This document shows positions 31,028 to 35,784 of a DNA stretch of 35,784 nucleotides, piece after piece. The position numbers and the translations under genes were made by a program. The stretch's first letter is position 1. Every line of letters starts with the position of its first letter. This DNA comes from Lachnospiraceae oral taxon 107 str. F0167 (lineage in GTDB: Bacteria > Bacillota > Clostridia > Lachnospirales > Lachnospiraceae), in NCBI GenBank assembly GCA_000209465.1, contig GL890589.1, positions 89,190 through 124,973 of the forward strand, written 5' to 3'. The notes under the pieces are model-generated. The model was not told the DNA's origin. It searched no databases and saw only the letters and a list, made by a program, of their open reading frames with translations.

Positions 31028-33391
31028 ATGGAAATAAAGGATGAATTGGCAGAGATTTATAAAAAATATAAGGCAAAAGAAAATGAAACAATTTATGAGC
31101 ATACAAAAAATCTGCTTTCTAAACTTGAAGAATTAAAAGATATAGTTGCTATAGATGATATTGATTTGATTGCGGAGGCTTGTATATTCCATGACTTTGC
31201 AAAAGTAAACCCGTTATTTCAAAGAAGACTTGAATCGGGGAAAAAATTGGATGAAAACGAAGAGATAGGGCATAATATTCTTTCTTTTTATATGGCAAAG
31301 AACTACCTTGAAGAATATAGCAAAGAAGATAGGAATATAATTCTATATGCGATATTAAATCATCATAATTATGTTGATAATTTTGAGACTATAGATAAAA
31401 AACAGGATTTGATAAGTGCTAATTTAAAATCCATATCTACTGAAGTATTTAAAGACGATGAGATAGATTTTTTTAAAAATATAGGTTTGAGAGAGTTGGC
31501 AGTAATTAGAAAACTTAGAACGAATCCCTCAAAAAAATCAATACTTGTAAAAGGTTTTTTACATAAATGTGATTATGCGGCAAGTGCACATAGTAAAATA
31601 GATATGCCGAATATACATTTGGAAAGCAGACTTGAAAAGCTGAAAGATGATTTTGTCAGTAAGGGCTCTTCAGACGGTTGGAATGAAATGCAAAGATTTG
31701 CAAGGGATAATACAGACAGTAATTTAATACTGATAGGCTCTACCGGACTTGGAAAAACAGAGGCTTCTCTTTTGTGGATAGGGAATAATAAAGGTTTTTA
31801 TGTGCTACCATTAAAAACTGCAATAAATGCAATGTATAGGAGAATTAAGAATACTTTATATAAAGACGATTATACCAAAAATCTTGGGCTGCTTCATGGT
31901 GAACTTGAAAACATATATTTGGAAGAAGATGATGAAAGTTCTATGGCATTAGACAGTGAGACCGAAGAAAGTATGAAGTTTTGGGAGTATTATGGACTTA
32001 CCCGCGCTATGTCACTGCCATTAACAATATGCACTCCGGATCAGGTGTTCAGATTTGCTTTTAAATATTGTTCCTATGAATTACAGCTTGCTACTTACAG
32101 CTATTCAAAAATGGTAATAGATGAGATACAGGCATATTCACCTGATATATTGGCTACACTTATATATGCTTTGCAACTTATAGATATGGTGGGAGGCAAG
32201 TTTGCAATCACTACAGCGACATTACCGCCTTTTATAAAAGATTTATTACAAGAGGGTATAGATAAAAAAATAGAATATAAAGAAAAGCCTTTTTTGAATA
32301 ATAAGATAAGACATAGAGTAAGCCTAAGACATAGTGCTATCAATATAGATGATATTAAAGACTTTATAGATGATAAATACCATCAGGAAAGTATGAAGCT
32401 TTTGGTTGTAGTAAACACAGTAACAAAAGCACAAGGTATTTACAGAGAACTTAAGTCATGGCTTGATGAAAATGATATTGAAATAGAAATGAACTTGCTA
32501 CATTCAAAATTCACAGTACAGCATCGAAGCGAAAAAGAGGAGGCTATATTAAAAGATGGCGAAAGCAAATGTAAAAAAAGAGTTATTTGGATTTCTACAC
32601 AGGTAGTTGAGGCAAGTCTTGATATCGACTTTGACTATTTGTTCACAGAATTATCGGATTTGAGCTCTCTGTTACAAAGACTTGGAAGATGCAACAGAAA
32701 AGGCTTAAAGTCTGTAGATGAATTTAACTCCTATGTCTATCTTGATATAGATGAAAATTTACTTATAAAGTACAGTGACAATAATGCCTATTCCTCAGGT
32801 GGAATTATATATAAATCTTTGTATGAACTCAGCAAGGCGGCATTGCTTGAATGGGAAACTGAAAATAATACCGGGCTATTTTCCGAAGCGGATAAGAACA
32901 GTCTGATTGAAAATTATTTTACTAAGAAAAAGATAGAGGAATACGACAAGATGTATAGCAGCATTTATAGAGAATATCTTGCTGAATATAAAAGAATGCA
33001 CGATCATCTTGTATACATAATACCTGATTCAAAGAATGCTAAAGAAGTAACTAAGGAGTTTAGAAATATAATCAGCAGAAGAGTTATACCACAGTCTATA
33101 TATGAGGATAAGCAGGAAAACATAATTGGTATAATTGATGAAATTGAAGAAAAAAGAAAACTTATAGGAAAAACAAAAAGTACAGTAGAAAAACAGAAAC
33201 TGAGGGTAGATATACTTCGCTTAAAAAATGAATTTAGAAAGTTCACTTTAAATATAAGCTTAAGAGAACTGGATAAGGATAAAGACTATTGTGTGGTGGA
33301 TAATGAGAAAATTATTATTTCTACACGAGTTTATAATAAAGAGTATGGGATAATAAAAGAAAAAGAGGGTAGTGGTAGTATATTTTTATGA
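31028..33391 (+). CDS. cas3: Cas3 HD nuclease-helicase
   Basis: The 787-residue protein has an N-terminal HD nuclease domain (YEHTKNLL with His25, CIFHDFAKV with His55-Asp56, LNHHNYVD) and a C-terminal SF2 helicase: Walker A GSTGLGKTEASLLW (about 237), DEIQ box (about 365), TTATLPP, and WISTQVVEASLDIDFDYL then LLQRLGRCNRKG (about 545-560). It is recruited by Cascade to nick and unwind target DNA. GGGAGG (31016-31021) gives a strong start. Because a terminator lies just upstream, it may need its own promoter or read-through. It overlaps cas4 by 4 bases. Confidence 0.95.
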   Translation: MEIKDELAEIYKKYKAKENETIYEHTKNLLSKLEELKDIVAIDDIDLIAEACIFHDFAKVNPLFQRRLESGKKLDENEEIGHNILSFYMAKNYLEEYSKEDRNIILYAILNHHNYVDNFETIDKKQDLISANLKSISTEVFKDDEIDFFKNIGLRELAVIRKLRTNPSKKSILVKGFLHKCDYAASAHSKIDMPNIHLESRLEKLKDDFVSKGSSDGWNEMQRFARDNTDSNLILIGSTGLGKTEASLLWIGNNKGFYVLPLKTAINAMYRRIKNTLYKDDYTKNLGLLHGELENIYLEEDDESSMALDSETEESMKFWEYYGLTRAMSLPLTICTPDQVFRFAFKYCSYELQLATYSYSKMVIDEIQAYSPDILATLIYALQLIDMVGGKFAITTATLPPFIKDLLQEGIDKKIEYKEKPFLNNKIRHRVSLRHSAINIDDIKDFIDDKYHQESMKLLVVVNTVTKAQGIYRELKSWLDENDIEIEMNLLHSKFTVQHRSEKEEAILKDGESKCKKRVIWISTQVVEASLDIDFDYLFTELSDLSSLLQRLGRCNRKGLKSVDEFNSYVYLDIDENLLIKYSDNNAYSSGGIIYKSLYELSKAALLEWETENNTGLFSEADKNSLIENYFTKKKIEEYDKMYSSIYREYLAEYKRMHDHLVYIIPDSKNAKEVTKEFRNIISRRVIPQSIYEDKQENIIGIIDEIEEKRKLIGKTKSTVEKQKLRVDILRLKNEFRKFTLNISLRELDKDKDYCVVDNEKIIISTRVYNKEYGIIKEKEGSGSIFL

Positions 33392-33885
33392 TGCATGAAA
33401 AGGTGACGGGGATAATGATATATTATTATTTTGTATGCAGGAGGAAACTCTGGCTGTTTCATAATGATATATCTATGGAAGATGAGAATGAGCTTGTACA
33501 GATAGGAAAATTTATAGACAGTAATTCATACTCATCTGAAAGAAAACATATAATGATAAATGAGGAGATAAATATAGACTTTGCAGAGAGTCGAGGTGTA
33601 ATTCATGAAATCAAGAAGAGCAGAAAAATTGAAGATGCTTCTGTTTGGCAGCTTAAATATTATTTATATTATTTAAAGCAATATGGTGTGGAAAATATTG
33701 AGGCAAAGCTTGATTATCCACTGCTAAAAAAGACTGTAGATGTGAGTTTGACAGAGCAGGATGAAAAAAAGATAAGGGAAATACTTGATAATATTAAAGA
33801 TATCATTCAATCAGAAGATATACCTGACTGTTTAAATAATAATATCTGCAAGAAATGTGCATATTTTGATTTGTGCATGATATAG
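33388..33885 (+). CDS. cas4: Cas4 exonuclease for spacer acquisition
   Basis: The 165-residue protein has the Cas4 pattern: YYYFVCRRKLWLFHND with Cys17 near the N-terminus, VIHEIKKSRK and VWQLKYYLYYLK (RecB-like nuclease QxxxY), and a C-terminal CLNNNICKKCAYFDLCMI cysteine cluster for an Fe-S centre. Cas4 selects and trims prespacers with Cas1-Cas2. The ATG overlaps the cas3 stop; a second ATG follows at once (33391). Confidence 0.93.
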   Translation: MMHEKVTGIMIYYYFVCRRKLWLFHNDISMEDENELVQIGKFIDSNSYSSERKHIMINEEINIDFAESRGVIHEIKKSRKIEDASVWQLKYYLYYLKQYGVENIEAKLDYPLLKKTVDVSLTEQDEKKIREILDNIKDIIQSEDIPDCLNNNICKKCAYFDLCMI

Positions 33886-33899
33886 GGAAAGGGGGATAA

Positions 33900-34892
33900 A
33901 TGAAAAACAGCTTATATATTTATCAAAACGGAGAACTGAGCAGGAAAGATAATACATTGAGGTTTACCGGAGAGGAAGGCGGGAAAAAGGATATACCTGT
34001 TAACAGCATTTCAGAGATCTATTTTTTCGGTGAAGATACTATCAATACCAAGCTTATTACTTTTTTGGCACAGAATAATATAATGGTGCATTTCTTTAAT
34101 TATTATGATTTTTATGTATCAAGTCTTGTACCAAGGGAAATGAAAGTTTCAGGGAAGCTGTTGGTAAAACAGGTTGAACATTATACGGATAAAGAAAAAA
34201 GGACTGAACTTGCAAAAGAGTTTGTAAAATCCGCAGGAAATAATATATATAGAAATCTTCGCTATTATAATGGTCGTGGCAAAGATGTACAGGATGCAAT
34301 GAATGAAATAACATATTTGCTGGGTGAAGTGGAAAAATGCGATAGTATACAGCAACTGATGGGAGTTGAAGGAAATATTCATAAGATTTATTACAGCAAA
34401 TGGAATGTAATAATAGATCAGGAAACAGATTTTACAACAAGAGTGAAGAGACCGCCTGATAATATGGTAAATACTTTGATTTCATATATAAACAGCTTAG
34501 TATATACAACAGTGCTGGGAGAAATATATAAAACACAGTTAAATCCGACTATAAGCTATTTACATGAGCCCGGAGTCAGCAGATTTTCACTAAGCCTTGA
34601 TATCGCAGAAATATTTAAACCACTTATTGCAGACAGACTGATTTTTTCTTTATTAAACAAAAATCAAATAAAAGAAAAACATTTCTCGAAAGGGCTGGAT
34701 TATCTGCATTTATCGGAACAGGGTTCTAAAATAATATTGGCAGAGTATGATAAGAGACTAAAGCAAACAATCATGCACAAAGAACTTGGCAGAGAAGTCA
34801 GTTACAGATACTTAATAAGACTGGAATGTTATAAGATGATAAAACATCTGTACGGCGAGAAAAAATATGATGCTTTCGTAATGTGGTGGTAA
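33900..34892 (+). CDS. cas1: Cas1 integrase
   Basis: The 330-residue protein carries Cas1 metal-binding residues Glu157 (MGVEGNIHKIYY), His222 (YLHEPGVSRFSLSLDIAEIF) and Glu237/Asp234. It inserts new spacers at the leader end of the array. GGGGG lies just before the ATG. It follows cas4 by 14 bases; cas2 starts 2 bases after its stop. Confidence 0.96.
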   Translation: MKNSLYIYQNGELSRKDNTLRFTGEEGGKKDIPVNSISEIYFFGEDTINTKLITFLAQNNIMVHFFNYYDFYVSSLVPREMKVSGKLLVKQVEHYTDKEKRTELAKEFVKSAGNNIYRNLRYYNGRGKDVQDAMNEITYLLGEVEKCDSIQQLMGVEGNIHKIYYSKWNVIIDQETDFTTRVKRPPDNMVNTLISYINSLVYTTVLGEIYKTQLNPTISYLHEPGVSRFSLSLDIAEIFKPLIADRLIFSLLNKNQIKEKHFSKGLDYLHLSEQGSKIILAEYDKRLKQTIMHKELGREVSYRYLIRLECYKMIKHLYGEKKYDAFVMWW

Positions 34893-34894
34893 TT

Positions 34895-35170
34895 ATGTAT
34901 GTTATACTTGTATATGATATATGTAAAGAGGGAAATGGACAAAAAAGATGGAATAGGGTGTTTAAACTGTGTAAGCAAAACCTTGTGCATATTCAAAAAT
35001 CTGTATTTGAAGGAGAAATCTCAGACTCCGACTTGTTTAAGCTTGAAGGATCAATCGAAAAGGAGATAGATAAAAGTACCGACTCGGTAATAATCTTCAA
35101 GAGCAGAAATGAGAGGTGGCTTGATAAAAATGTAATAGGATTGCAGCAGGATGATCCGTTTATGATTTGA
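34895..35170 (+). CDS. cas2: Cas2
   Basis: ATG 34895 is preferred over the in-frame ATG at 34883, because MYVILVYDICKEGNGQKRWN is the normal Cas2 start with Asp8 in VYD and GGTGG lies just upstream. The 91-residue protein fits Cas2 size and contains CKQNLVHIQKSVFEGEIS and SVIIFKS. It forms the Cas1-Cas2 integration complex. The leader and array follow directly. Confidence 0.95.
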   Translation: MYVILVYDICKEGNGQKRWNRVFKLCKQNLVHIQKSVFEGEISDSDLFKLEGSIEKEIDKSTDSVIIFKSRNERWLDKNVIGLQQDDPFMI

Positions 35171-35378
35171 TATCAATGCTACTTGTCATATCAATACAAT
35201 TGTCGACCTATAATAGTCCCCAAATATAGGGGGATCGACAAATGTTATAAAACAAAGGGTTAGAGCAGTACATAGATAGTATAATTACAAGAAAATCATA
35301 CTTTACCGGCAGAAAAAATCGAGGTAGACAAAAAAGAGGGTTTTAAATGGTGTAAATAGGTGGTATGATAGGAGACGG
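35171..35378 (+). promoter_or_regulatory. CRISPR leader
   Basis: This 208-base AT-rich segment lies between cas2 and the first repeat, the normal place for the promoter and the Cas1-Cas2 docking site. It contains a direct repeat ATATCAAT (35170-35177 and 35188-35195), an inverted repeat TTGTCGA / TCGACAA (35200-35206 / 35235-35241), and a perfect TATAAT (35280-35285) about 95 bases before the array, without a clear -35. The last bases before repeat 1 are GGAGACGG. Confidence 0.75.
35200..35241. repeat. Inverted repeat in the CRISPR leader
   Basis: Outer arms TTGTCGA (35200-35206) and TCGACAA (35235-35241). Inside, TCCCC (35217-35221) can pair with GGGGA (35230-35234), or CCTATA (35207-35212) with TATAGG (35225-35230); the two inner stems exclude each other. 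No T-run follows, so it is not a normal terminator. Confidence 0.6.
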
Positions 35379-35784
35379 ATTGGAATATATCCAGAATGGA
35401 ATGTAAAGGATGAAATTAACAAGTATTTTGGTTGTGATTTTAGCATTGGAATATATCCAGAATGGAATGTAAAGGTTAAATTATCCGCTATTTCAATAAC
35501 AGATTCCAGATTGGAATATATCCAGAATGGAATGTAAAGTGTTTTCACTATATTGTAACGGTGTTACCATACCAATTGGAATATATCCAGAATGGAATGT
35601 AAAGTACATTTATTAAATGTAAGGGTGAAAGCTGCTAATGATTGGAATATATCCAGAATGGAATGTAAAGTAAGAAAACAGAAAAAGGAGAAATAAAAAT
35701 GGCAATATTGGAATATATCCAGAATGGAATGTAAAGATAAAAATATATTAAGTAACGGACTTTCGTACTATTATTGGAATATAT
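35379..35784 (+). CRISPR. CRISPR array, 30-bp repeats, six complete spacers, cut by the window edge
   Basis: Six identical complete repeats start at 35379, 35445, 35510, 35575, 35641 and 35707 (30 bases each), and a seventh is cut after 12 bases (35773-35784). The repeat begins ATTGGAATATATCC and ends GGAATGTAAAG. Spacers are 36, 35, 35, 36, 36 and 36 bases (35409-35444, 35475-35509, 35540-35574, 35605-35640, 35671-35706, 35737-35772) and all differ. The leader-proximal end is at cas2, so spacer 1 should be the newest. Identical repeats and intact cas genes suggest an active system. The array continues beyond the window. Confidence 0.98.

Noticed and set aside
34915-34925. Another ATGTAAAG copy inside cas2
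   Set aside because: It lies in coding sequence (Asp-Ile-Cys-Lys) and is explained by the protein; it shows that single copies can occur by chance.
35303-35548. Minus-strand ORF across the leader and first repeats
   Set aside because: It repeats the translated CRISPR repeat (FHSGYIP blocks) and has no start signals; it is an artefact of the array.

Overview
The window comes from a low-GC, Gram-positive-type anaerobe, most likely a Lachnospiraceae-like Firmicute (inference). The evidence is AT-rich coding sequence, strong AAAGGAGG-type ribosome sites, a secreted protein with cell-wall-binding (choline-binding-like) repeats, a BceRS-BceAB-type antibiotic-sensing module and a type I-B-like CRISPR-Cas locus. 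I see no rRNA, tRNA, transposase or integrase.

Layout. 1-4400 is a loosely packed region: a decayed ORF6N protein (632-1307), a small unknown protein, a DUF523 protein, a P-loop kinase-like protein, a gene remnant (about 2994-3186) and an AlkC-like DNA alkylation repair protein closed by a perfect-stem terminator. 4400-6914 holds a large secreted protein (three MucBP-like modules, a 14-unit Pro/Thr/Gly repeat and C-terminal wall-binding repeats) and a zinc-knuckle protein. 6974-10419 (minus) is a CydDC-type heterodimeric ABC exporter. 10661-12172 has a SUFU-domain protein, a DUF2500 membrane protein and a convergent YgbA-like protein. 12316-16765 (minus) is a complete response regulator / histidine kinase / ABC ATPase / FtsX-like permease module; the gap between kinase and ATPase carries an element that looks like both a terminator and a BceR-type operator. 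16959-26216 contains a 1-phosphofructokinase-like kinase, a macro-domain/HTH protein, a vWA protein, a rhodanese lipoprotein, a coupled ClpP-like / VirD4-like pair, a large polytopic membrane protein and a YeiH-type transporter.

26408 to the right edge is the most interesting part: cas6-cas8-cas7-cas5-(63-aa ORF)-[terminator]-cas3-cas4-cas1-cas2, a leader, and a CRISPR array of 30-bp repeats with 35-36-bp spacers that runs off the window. Cas6 would mature the crRNA; Cas8, Cas7 and Cas5 would form the Cascade surveillance complex; Cas3 would degrade DNA; Cas4, Cas1 and Cas2 would acquire spacers. Four things stand out: an in-frame ATG with a strong ribosome site near the 3' end of cas8, which should give a separate Cas11-like small subunit; copies of the 8-base crRNA handle sequence ATGTAAAG in the cas6 upstream region; a terminator with a small unknown gene that splits the interference genes from cas3-cas4-cas1-cas2; and a Cas5 enlarged by a coiled-coil insertion.

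All family assignments come from reading motifs by eye; no searches were run.
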